A stretch of DNA of 64,000 nt from Pseudomonas massiliensis (lineage in GTDB: Bacteria; Pseudomonadota; Gammaproteobacteria; Pseudomonadales; Pseudomonadaceae). The first letter of the stretch is position 1. Each line of letters opens with the position of its first letter. Both the position numbers and the translations under genes were made by a program. Under the pieces are notes generated by a model. It ran no database searches, was not told the origin of the DNA, and saw nothing but the letters and a program-made list of their open reading frames with translations. Of the stretch, positions 22,223 through 30,412 are shown one piece after another. The stretch covers positions 1 through 64,000 of the forward strand of contig NZ_CCYK01000003.1 of the NCBI RefSeq assembly GCF_000826105.1. The letters run 5' to 3'.

Positions 22223-22750
22223 ATGATCCGCAAATTTTTTTTCTTGGCGATACTAGCGATTATAGGCATTTTTTTCGTTTGGCCTCCTAAGGAATACTTT
22301 ATGGATATAAGGACCTGCTCCCTGTTTAAAAGGCCAAAATCGCTTGTTGCGACAATGGATTTGAGCGAGGAGGAGTGCTCTTTGATTGGTGTAAATAATT
22401 CCAGTATTGTAAGTTTCAGGATAGATGTCCGTAATAACCTTATAGTTTCGGATAAAAGAAAGTCGGGCTCCGTTTTGGTAACTGTAGATCTCAAGCCCTC
22501 CCTGCCCTCAGTTAAAGGTCGAAGGGCATTGGGCAAGGCCGATGCGGCGCCAAACCTATCCGGCAGGAATACAAATTTTCAATTTGAGGGAGAAGATCAT
22601 GAGACGGTTAGCGTTTCACCCTACCTGTCTAGTTGGCTAGTACATCGATATTATCGAGGTCGGTATGTGGTTTACTCATACAAAGGAGATGTGGCTCCTA
22701 TAGGTTATATAGATCACGTGGTGCTTGGTTATTTGAGTAGAATCCAATAA
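22223..22750 (+). CDS. Small signal-anchored protein of unknown function (partner B)
   Basis: 175 aa. The N-terminus is a hydrophobic anchor or signal (MIRKFFFLAILAIIGIFFVW). The remainder is polar, with two cysteines (TCSLF, EECSL) and a basic patch near KRKSG. No family recognised, and no clear sequence similarity to partner A (19929-20666), but it has the same position immediately before an N-terminal module and the same low GC. It ends 13 bases before the RTX protease gene. An upstream GGAGG at 22201 is far from the ATG (17 bases), so the start is not certain. An inhibitor or immunity-like role is inferred from the paired arrangement. Confidence 0.65.
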   Translation: MIRKFFFLAILAIIGIFFVWPPKEYFMDIRTCSLFKRPKSLVATMDLSEEECSLIGVNNSSIVSFRIDVRNNLIVSDKRKSGSVLVTVDLKPSLPSVKGRRALGKADAAPNLSGRNTNFQFEGEDHETVSVSPYLSSWLVHRYYRGRYVVYSYKGDVAPIGYIDHVVLGYLSRIQ

Positions 22751-22763
22751 AAAGGAATTTTTT

Positions 22764-25700
22764 ATGAGTATATCGCTTGGTGAGCAACAGATTGCAGCTC
22801 TAAAAACTCTCAATGACAATGGAAATTATCCAGAGGCTTATGGGTACCTCAGTGAAATTGTGAAGCAGGAAGTCGCTTCAGTCAGCGATCCTGTGATACG
22901 TCAAGATTACATTCGTTTGATCACCTGGTTAAATACAGCCAAGTCAATAAATTCCGATGATGGCTCTCTGTTAAGTGAGATAGTAAGAGGGGCAATGCAA
23001 TCGGCTTCTTTACAGAACGGAATTCCACTTTCGATTGATGAGTTTCAGAGAGCGTCGGACGAGTTTGCCAAGGCCATAGTAGGCGCCGTATTAACTAGTG
23101 GTGCCGTTCCTACAGCGGATGAGATAGTCAATGCGGATATAAGAAATGCAGTAGATAGCTTCGGGCTTGAGGCTTGGCAATGGGCTGGAACCGCCGGCGA
23201 TCTATTCCCTCCGCCCTTAGGGCTAGGGAAAGACTACCAAAGTTTTCCTCTGGATATAAACCTGCCAAAAACCGCTTTCAAAGCTGCATTGCAGAATGTG
23301 GCAGGGCTCCGACGTTATCTGCGGGGATGGCTTCCAGAAACGGTCGCTGAGCACGACGCAGTCAGCCAAAAAATAATGGATGTAATGGCCGGCTTATTGA
23401 CCAATCAGCTGGAGGCGAGCCAAGGCCCCGATTCCCTGAAGATAGAAGTTAACTCTAATCCTCTGCCAAAAATCAAGATAGAAGATGAAAGTGCAGTCGT
23501 TGGAAATGTGCGGCAGGGTTTCGTTACACGCTCTGCTACTGAGTCCATAGCTCTGACGAACGGGGAACTTGATGGCGCTAATTTTATTGACTCGCAAATC
23601 TCCAGCCTAGCCACAGGTGGCATCCGCCCAGGTGAAGTGCAGATAGATCCCAATACGAAGCCCAACGAGTACCTACAGCAAAGCTATATCGACAAAGGTG
23701 CCGCATGCACGCCTGCCGAGCGGCTTCAGAACAGCCTGATCTTCAATAACCTGGGCGCCAACACCACTCACAACGTTTATGTCGACCCGCTTCTCCTGGA
23801 CCTGACCGGGAAGGGGGTGAAGATGGTTTCCATCGCCGAAGGCGTGCTCTTTGACATCGACAACAGCGGTACCCTGAAGCGCACAGGCTGGAGTGGCGCT
23901 GGTACCGGGATGCTTGTACTCGACGATGGCAGCGGAGTTGTACGGCATGGCGGGCAATTGGTTTCTGAATACCTTGGGTCAATGCCTGGAGAAGGCGGCC
24001 GGCCGGGCGAGGTAAAATTTGACGACGCCTTCGCCGCGCTTGCCTCGCTGGATAGTAACGGAGATGGGCGGGTGACGGCGGCGGATGCGCAGTGGCAGCA
24101 GCTTCGGGTATGGACCGATGAGAATCGCAACGGTAGTAGCGAACCGGGCGAATTGAAAACGCTGGAAGCCTGGGCGATCTCCGAAATATCTCTCGCTGCC
24201 TCGGCCCGAAATGTTACCCATGCAAGCGGCAACACCGTCCGTGCCGCCGGCACCTTCACCATCGACGGACAACAACGGGAAGCGATCGCGGTCAGCTTTC
24301 TCAGCGATGCGGTAAGCCACCGACTACATGAGGATGGGCAGGGGCAGCGGATCGAAAGCCGCGCCGCGGAAGCTACTCGGATCAGCTACGTTACCCGCGA
24401 TGACAGCGGAATCACCCTGGATGCCCAGGCGCTCGGGGTGCAGACCGTTCAGGGAGGGCTTGGCAACGATACGCTCAAGGCCGCTCCCGCAGGCAGTTGG
24501 CTGATCGGTGGCGGCGGCAGCAATCGCTACGAAGGCGGGCCGGGCGATGATGTGTTCCTGATCAGCGCCAGTGATGATCCTGCACAGATCAACGGCGGCG
24601 GGGGACGCGACAGCGTGATCGTGATCGGGGACCGCAGCGTTTCGCTCAACCTGGCCAAGGCCGGACTGTTAATGGCGCAGGGCGGCCGCGGGCACGATGT
24701 GTTCATCGCTGGGGGCAATCATGGCGTTTTCATGAAAGGCGGTGCCGCCGGTAGCACGCTCATCGGTGGCGGTGGCAACGACGTAATGGTCGGCGGCCAG
24801 GGTCGTAATATCATCGTTGGTGGCACAGGAAAATCCGTGATCTATGCCGGCCCTGGCAATGACCTGATCTTCGGCTCTACGCAGGGAAGCATTATCTATG
24901 CTGGCGCTGGCAAGGCCCGTATCACCGGCCGCGACGCCGACGACGTCATCGAAGCGGGCAAAGGCGATGCGGTGATCGATGGTGGCGGCGGGGTGAACCT
25001 AGTGACCCTGCATGGGAATCACGGCGATTACGTCATCACCCCCACCGAGACAGGCTATCGCATTCAGGACAAGCTCGCGGGGCGTGACGGCACCCTGACG
25101 CTGACGCGCATCCAGAAGCTGAACTTCGCTGATATCTCAGCGGTGACCTTGGGCGGCCCCAACGCTATGCCCGTGGGCGATAGCATTCGCACAGACGCCG
25201 CGGGAGCGAAGCTGACCCGCCGAGACGGTGCCCGGTTGATCGCCGCAGCCACGTTGCTGGCCAATGATCAGCCCATGGGCAGCCAGGGCCCCTTGCGTAT
25301 CAGCGAGGTGAGCGATGCGCTGGGCGGCACGGCGGTGCTCAATGAGCAAGGCGACGTGGTTTTCATGCCAGACCCACATGGTCAAGGCGCCATGGGTTTC
25401 AAATACGCCCTGGTTGACGCAGCGGGCAACCCGGCCATGGATGTGGTCAGCCTGAAAACAGGCGAGGCGGCACCCATGCGTGGGCAGGTTCACCTGTTAA
25501 CCGACCAGACGCCTGCGGACCCGCTGGCCTCCAGGCAATGGTATCTGGCTGACGTGGGTGTGCTACCGGCTTGGGAGCAGTACAGTGGCAAAGGCATTCG
25601 AGTAGGGGTCTTCGAGCCGGGCGGCGAGTTTTCCGTGGGGCCTGAAACCTTCGATATTCACCACCCGGACCTGGCGCCCAACGTAGACCCACGCTGGCTG

Positions 25701-28226
25701 GCGTCACAGCGCAAGGAAGGCGTGCTGCCGCCCCAATTCTCCAATCATGCGACCCAGGTCGCCGGGGTCATCGCCGCCGCGCGGGATGGCCAGGGGGCCG
25801 TGGGGGTCGCCCCGGCCGCCAGCCTGGCCGGGCACTATCTGGCGAACCGAGGCCATGACCTCAAGGGCCTGGCCAACACCTCGCATTACGACATTGCCAA
25901 CAACAGCTGGGGCTTCGTGAACGATTTCGCGTTATCGAACCTGACCAGCGGGAGCGTCACGACGGAAACCGCGCTGTTGCTCAACAGCCAGTACGCCGCC
26001 CGTAATGGTCGCGGCGGCCTGGGAACCGTCATCGTCAGTGCCGGCGGTAACAAGCGCGCCGAAGGCGGCAGCGCGCAGGGCTCGTTGACCCACAATAACC
26101 GTTTCGGCATCCAGGTCGGCGCGATCAATGCCAAGGGTGACCTTTCTACCCTTCATATAGGCGCAACCCCATTTTCCAATCCGGGCACCAGCCTGCTGGT
26201 ATCCGCGCCCGGGAGCGATGTATTGGCGCCCAGTCGCAAACTGGACACCCCTCGGGGCGCTGTCTTCGGTAGCGATTACACAGCCACTCAGGGCACCAGC
26301 TTCGCCGCGCCCATCGTTTCCGGGGTGGTCGCCTTGATGCTGGAGGCCAATCCTTCCCTCGGCTATCGGGATGTGCAGCGCATCCTCGCCCTGTCGGCCG
26401 CTTACGTGCCGGATTCGGCCACCACCTGGGCCTACAACGGCGCCCGCGACTGGAATGGAGGCGGCTTGCGCAAAAGCGATGACTATGGCTTCGGCAAGGT
26501 GGACGCACGCGCCGCGGTGCGGTTGGCGGAAAGCTGGGGCGCTACCAGCACCCTGGCCAACGAAGCCGAAGTAGGCGTTGCCAGGACGCCAGTCAACCTG
26601 GCGGTCGCCCCGGGGCAAGCCGTGCGCACTGAGCATGTGCTTCCCGCGGGCGTTAAGGTCGAGCATGTGGAGGTCGATATCTACAGCGAGGTCGGCCAGT
26701 TAGGGGACCTGCAACTGCGTTTGACTTCGCCCTCGGGTACCCAGAGCCTGCTTCTCGACCGCGCCGGGAAAAAACGTTTCGGCGACGGCGTGGGCGATGC
26801 GGATCGTGGCAGTGATCGCAGCGGTACCTTCAATTACAGCTTCATGTCCACGCACCATTGGGGGGAATACAGCCAGGGCATTTGGACGCTGGAGGCCATC
26901 AACGCCGCAGGCGGCAAGCCCATCACCTTGAACAGCTGGGGCCTTCGCGCCTTTGGCGAGGCGGCGTCCGCCGATGATCAGTACGTCTATACCGATGCGT
27001 TCGCAAGCATTGCCCAGGAGCCGGCACGGGCGGTGTTGGATGATACGGTCAATGGCACGGCGGGCGGTTTCAACATCTTCAATGCCGCCGCCATGTCCGG
27101 GGACGTGATGGTCAACCTTCAAACCGGCGCCGCGAGGCTGGCGGGGCAACCTTTGTCCATCGTATCGCCAGGCGGGCTGAGCCATGTGATTGGGGGTGAT
27201 GGTAATGATCACTTGCTCGCCTCTGGGCAGGGCACCGTGCTCGAAGGTGGCCGGGGATCGAATACCCTCACAGGCGGCGCTGGCCGAGACCTTTATGTGG
27301 TGCGCCAGCGAGCGAATGGGCAGGACACTATCCAGGGTTTCGAAGCTGCCAAGGGCGAGCTGATCAACCTGAGCGGTAGCGGTGTCAGCATGTTCGCCGA
27401 GCTCAAGGTGATCCAGGATGGCGCGGATGCCCAAGTGCAACTGCCCGAAGGTCAGCGAATCAACCTCGTGGGCACCCAGGCTGCCAGCCTGTCGGCGGAC
27501 CATTTCCGCTTCGACCGCCGTTTCAGTCTACCGGAAGGGTATTTCAGCGGGGCCGCTGCCGTGGCACCTCAACCGCCTGCGCTACGGCCAGGTGAGGTCC
27601 TTCTGAACGGTGGCGCGGAGGGCGTTGGCCTGTACTTCGATATGGAAGGGCGAGCCCAGGCCAAACTCAACGGCGTGATCTATGAGCGCGCTGAACCTGG
27701 GCCCGCGATCTTCGTTGCGGCCAAGCAGGAAGGCGAGACCGACCTGCGCAACGCCTTGCGTGGTTTCAACCCGTCCACCGACAAGATCGACCTTTCTCAA
27801 TTGGGTGTATCGGAGTGGTCCCAGCTGGCGGTTGAGAAAAGTGAGCGCATCGTGATCAACGGGCTGCCACTGGCCAACGGTACCAAGCTGAAGACCAAAC
27901 CCAATGGCAATGGCAAATTCCTGGAGCTGATGTATATCGATGGTCTGGACCCCAACCAGCTCGGCCCTGACCACTTTCTGTTCGCCCCGGCCGGGAGCAC
28001 ACCCTACCTGCCGGACCCTCAGTTGCCACTGGCCCAAGCCTTGATCAGCGAGCCTGGTTCCCTCATCGCCGGGTCAATCGCTACTGGCGCGGCGGCGCCC
28101 TTGTCGGGAGGCGCGTCACTGTCGCACGCCATTGCCGGCTTCGCCCCCGAAGGCGCGGGCAGCTTGCCTACCGTCTACGACCACCACCTGCCTTTCCATG
28201 GGGCGTTGCTAACCCAAGCCGCCTGA
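22764..28226 (+). CDS. Giant RTX protein with kexin-like S8 protease and P-domain, type I secretion substrate
   Basis: 1820 aa, with AAGGA 7 bases before ATG. Order: module B (1-276, helical, unknown); shared segment (277-451) with DPLLLDLTGKGVKM and EF-hand-like DSNGDGRVTAAD; glycine-rich RTX-like repeats (about 563-745; GGLGNDTL, GGGGNDVM, GPGNDLIFG); a cadherin/Ig-like unit (about 830-900; LLANDQPMG, FKYALVDAAG); an S8 subtilase of kexin type (about 925-1270); a P-domain (about 1299-1396; HHWGEYSQGIWTLE, NSWGLRAFG); a second RTX block (about 1470-1513; GGDGNDHLL, GGAGRDLYVV); and a long tail. Active-site residues are His995 (NHATQVAG), Asn1046 (NNSWG) and Ser1179 (GTSFAAP). The usual Asp position reads VGVFEPGG, giving Glu951. 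There is no Sec signal. The flanking ABC exporters and HlyD-type adaptor imply type I secretion. Confidence 0.88.
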   Translation: MSISLGEQQIAALKTLNDNGNYPEAYGYLSEIVKQEVASVSDPVIRQDYIRLITWLNTAKSINSDDGSLLSEIVRGAMQSASLQNGIPLSIDEFQRASDEFAKAIVGAVLTSGAVPTADEIVNADIRNAVDSFGLEAWQWAGTAGDLFPPPLGLGKDYQSFPLDINLPKTAFKAALQNVAGLRRYLRGWLPETVAEHDAVSQKIMDVMAGLLTNQLEASQGPDSLKIEVNSNPLPKIKIEDESAVVGNVRQGFVTRSATESIALTNGELDGANFIDSQISSLATGGIRPGEVQIDPNTKPNEYLQQSYIDKGAACTPAERLQNSLIFNNLGANTTHNVYVDPLLLDLTGKGVKMVSIAEGVLFDIDNSGTLKRTGWSGAGTGMLVLDDGSGVVRHGGQLVSEYLGSMPGEGGRPGEVKFDDAFAALASLDSNGDGRVTAADAQWQQLRVWTDENRNGSSEPGELKTLEAWAISEISLAASARNVTHASGNTVRAAGTFTIDGQQREAIAVSFLSDAVSHRLHEDGQGQRIESRAAEATRISYVTRDDSGITLDAQALGVQTVQGGLGNDTLKAAPAGSWLIGGGGSNRYEGGPGDDVFLISASDDPAQINGGGGRDSVIVIGDRSVSLNLAKAGLLMAQGGRGHDVFIAGGNHGVFMKGGAAGSTLIGGGGNDVMVGGQGRNIIVGGTGKSVIYAGPGNDLIFGSTQGSIIYAGAGKARITGRDADDVIEAGKGDAVIDGGGGVNLVTLHGNHGDYVITPTETGYRIQDKLAGRDGTLTLTRIQKLNFADISAVTLGGPNAMPVGDSIRTDAAGAKLTRRDGARLIAAATLLANDQPMGSQGPLRISEVSDALGGTAVLNEQGDVVFMPDPHGQGAMGFKYALVDAAGNPAMDVVSLKTGEAAPMRGQVHLLTDQTPADPLASRQWYLADVGVLPAWEQYSGKGIRVGVFEPGGEFSVGPETFDIHHPDLAPNVDPRWLASQRKEGVLPPQFSNHATQVAGVIAAARDGQGAVGVAPAASLAGHYLANRGHDLKGLANTSHYDIANNSWGFVNDFALSNLTSGSVTTETALLLNSQYAARNGRGGLGTVIVSAGGNKRAEGGSAQGSLTHNNRFGIQVGAINAKGDLSTLHIGATPFSNPGTSLLVSAPGSDVLAPSRKLDTPRGAVFGSDYTATQGTSFAAPIVSGVVALMLEANPSLGYRDVQRILALSAAYVPDSATTWAYNGARDWNGGGLRKSDDYGFGKVDARAAVRLAESWGATSTLANEAEVGVARTPVNLAVAPGQAVRTEHVLPAGVKVEHVEVDIYSEVGQLGDLQLRLTSPSGTQSLLLDRAGKKRFGDGVGDADRGSDRSGTFNYSFMSTHHWGEYSQGIWTLEAINAAGGKPITLNSWGLRAFGEAASADDQYVYTDAFASIAQEPARAVLDDTVNGTAGGFNIFNAAAMSGDVMVNLQTGAARLAGQPLSIVSPGGLSHVIGGDGNDHLLASGQGTVLEGGRGSNTLTGGAGRDLYVVRQRANGQDTIQGFEAAKGELINLSGSGVSMFAELKVIQDGADAQVQLPEGQRINLVGTQAASLSADHFRFDRRFSLPEGYFSGAAAVAPQPPALRPGEVLLNGGAEGVGLYFDMEGRAQAKLNGVIYERAEPGPAIFVAAKQEGETDLRNALRGFNPSTDKIDLSQLGVSEWSQLAVEKSERIVINGLPLANGTKLKTKPNGNGKFLELMYIDGLDPNQLGPDHFLFAPAGSTPYLPDPQLPLAQALISEPGSLIAGSIATGAAAPLSGGASLSHAIAGFAPEGAGSLPTVYDHHLPFHGALLTQAA
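23592..24114 (+). repeat. 523-bp direct repeat, copy 2
   Basis: Second copy of 21494-22016, lying inside the RTX protease gene (residues 277-451). Mismatches are scattered. The largest cluster changes ATGACCTCC to ATGGTTTCC, giving Thr to Val. After the repeat the frame continues (WTDENRNGS), whereas copy 1 runs into a stop. Confidence 0.95.
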
Positions 28227-28282
28227 CTTCTTCAACTTGGCGCCGTTCAGCCGAGCGGCGCGCTTCTTGGTCGCGTTACCTG

Positions 28283-30412
28283 ATGAACACTCGCATCGCT
28301 CCGCAGCGCCCGGCCGACCCCGCCTTGTGGGCACTGGTCCAAGTCGCTCGTCATTACCGAATCGCGGGCTGCCCGCTAAGCCTGGCGCATGAACATGGCT
28401 CAGGCGGCCAGCCCTTGACCCTTGGGCAACTGCAACATGCTGCTCGCGCACTAGGCTTTCACACTCATGTGCAGCAGGGTTATCGGCGCCTGCATCGCTT
28501 GCCATTACCTGCCATTGGCTATGGACGGGACCAGCGACCCTACGTGATGTGGCGCCGCGCGCAGGGCAGGCTATGGATACAACGCATGGGGGATGCCGAG
28601 CCTTTCCCGGTCAGCCGCGTTGGATTAGCGAGCCGCAGCGGTGGGATTACCCTGCTCCTGAGGCCTGCCCCGGCACAGGCTCCGTCAAGCACCTCCGGCT
28701 TCAACTGGTGCTGGCCGACTATTCGCAGATACAAGCATGCACTGGCCCGCGTCTTGGTTGCGGGTATCTGCCTGCTCGGCTTTTCGCTGATCACGCCGCT
28801 GTTTTTCCAGGTGGTAATGGACAACGTCCTGGTACACCGCAGCCTGCCGACCTTGGCGGTGATGATCATCGGGCTGCTGGGGGTGATACTGTTCGAAAGT
28901 GTGTTCAGCGCCGCGCGGCATAGGTTGTTCGCCCACTCTTTGGCGCGCATGGACGCTGAGCTCAAGGCTGCCCTGTTCGAGCACTTGCTTGGGCTGGCGC
29001 CCAGCTTTTTCAGCCAGCGCCCGGTCGGTGAGATCGCCGCCCGTATGCGAGAGCTGGACACGGTGCGGGACTTCCTGACTCATCATAGCCTGGCGGTTGC
29101 GCTGGATGGTCTGTTTTCCCTTGTCTTCCTGGGGGTGATGCTGGCGTACAGTCCCGCATTGACGGCCGTGGTGGCAGGCTCTTTGGTGATCTATGCACTG
29201 CTTGCCCTGTGCTGGGGGCCGGTATTGCGTGGCCAGGCCGAGGAGGCTCAAGCGCGTTCGGCAGACAACCAGGGCTTCCTGGTCGAGTCGCTCCATGGCG
29301 TGAGCACGCTTAAAGGGATGGCAGCCGAGCGTTGGACCGCGGACCAATGGGACACCCGTCTCACCCAGGCCGCCTTGGCTCAGCGCCGGATGGGATTATC
29401 GGCCGCCTACGCTCATGAATCGATTGCCCTTACGGGCAAGCTCGTGGCGGCAATTACTCTCTGGTGTGGCGCGCAAGCGGTGATGGCGGGAGACCTTACC
29501 GTGGGAAGCTTCATAGCCTTCAACCTGTTTGCCAGCCGCGTCGCTCAGCCCGCCCTTCGATTAGGGCAGGTATGGGCGCACTACCAACAAGCACAGGTGG
29601 CCCTGCGGCGTTTGGCGGTAATCCTGCAACAACCGACACAGAGGCGCCTCGGCACACTGGCCTTACCCCCCTTGGTCGGCGAAGTGGCAGTCGATTCACT
29701 GTGCTTCCGCTATAGCGATGACGGCCCTTGGGTGCTCGACCATCTGAATTTCACTATTCCCAGCAGGCAGCGGGTTGGCATCACCGGCACCTCGGGTTCC
29801 GGAAAAAGCACCTTGCTCAACCTCCTGTTGGGGTTTGCCCCGCTGAGCAAGGGAACCATTCGCATCGATGGCCACGACATCGCCACGGCTGACCTGGCCA
29901 GCCTGCGACGGCAAATCGGTGTGGTCACTCAGCGGCCGTTTCTCTTCCAGGGTACCGTGCATGAAAACATCGCGCTGGCACTCCCGGGGGCAAGCAGGGA
30001 CGAGGTGATGGAGGCGGCCCGCCAGGCGGGAGCGCACGCATTCATCGAGCGACTACCCCATGGTTACGACACCCTTTTGGTCGAGGCGGGAGGCAATCTC
30101 TCTGGCGGCCAGCGCCAGCGCATTTCCATTGCCCGCGCCCTGCTGCCGAACCCGCCCATTCTGTTCTTCGATGAGGCCACCAGCGCCTTGGACGACGAAG
30201 CCCAGGCTCAACTGATCGCGGCCCTTCCACAGATCGGTCACGGCCGCACCCTGATCATGATCGCTCATCGGCTCGAGACCCTTCGCACCTGTGACCGCAT
30301 TCTGGTGCTCGATGACGGGCGGCTGGTGGAGCACGGAAGCCCGGCCGAGCTGGCCGGCAGGCCTGACGGGCATTACGCCCGGCTGCTGCGATTGCAGGAG
30401 GCACAGGCATGA
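28283..30412 (+). CDS. Type I secretion ABC exporter, second copy (HlyB/LapB-like)
   Basis: 709 aa. N-terminal C39-like domain (about 1-125; begins VQVARHYRIAG and lacks the catalytic Cys motif), membrane domain (about 140-430; PLFFQVVMDNVLVHRS, APSFFSQRPVGEIAARM), then the nucleotide-binding domain GTSGSGKSTL, LSGGQRQRISIARAL and ILFFDEATSALDDE, with a complete C-terminal tail (VLDDGRLVEHGSPAEL). It starts 57 bases after the RTX protease and overlaps the adaptor gene by 4 bases (ATGA). It is related to but clearly different from the exporter at 17673. The two could form a heterodimer or serve different substrates; this cannot be decided from sequence. Confidence 0.92.
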   Translation: MNTRIAPQRPADPALWALVQVARHYRIAGCPLSLAHEHGSGGQPLTLGQLQHAARALGFHTHVQQGYRRLHRLPLPAIGYGRDQRPYVMWRRAQGRLWIQRMGDAEPFPVSRVGLASRSGGITLLLRPAPAQAPSSTSGFNWCWPTIRRYKHALARVLVAGICLLGFSLITPLFFQVVMDNVLVHRSLPTLAVMIIGLLGVILFESVFSAARHRLFAHSLARMDAELKAALFEHLLGLAPSFFSQRPVGEIAARMRELDTVRDFLTHHSLAVALDGLFSLVFLGVMLAYSPALTAVVAGSLVIYALLALCWGPVLRGQAEEAQARSADNQGFLVESLHGVSTLKGMAAERWTADQWDTRLTQAALAQRRMGLSAAYAHESIALTGKLVAAITLWCGAQAVMAGDLTVGSFIAFNLFASRVAQPALRLGQVWAHYQQAQVALRRLAVILQQPTQRRLGTLALPPLVGEVAVDSLCFRYSDDGPWVLDHLNFTIPSRQRVGITGTSGSGKSTLLNLLLGFAPLSKGTIRIDGHDIATADLASLRRQIGVVTQRPFLFQGTVHENIALALPGASRDEVMEAARQAGAHAFIERLPHGYDTLLVEAGGNLSGGQRQRISIARALLPNPPILFFDEATSALDDEAQAQLIAALPQIGHGRTLIMIAHRLETLRTCDRILVLDDGRLVEHGSPAELAGRPDGHYARLLRLQEAQA

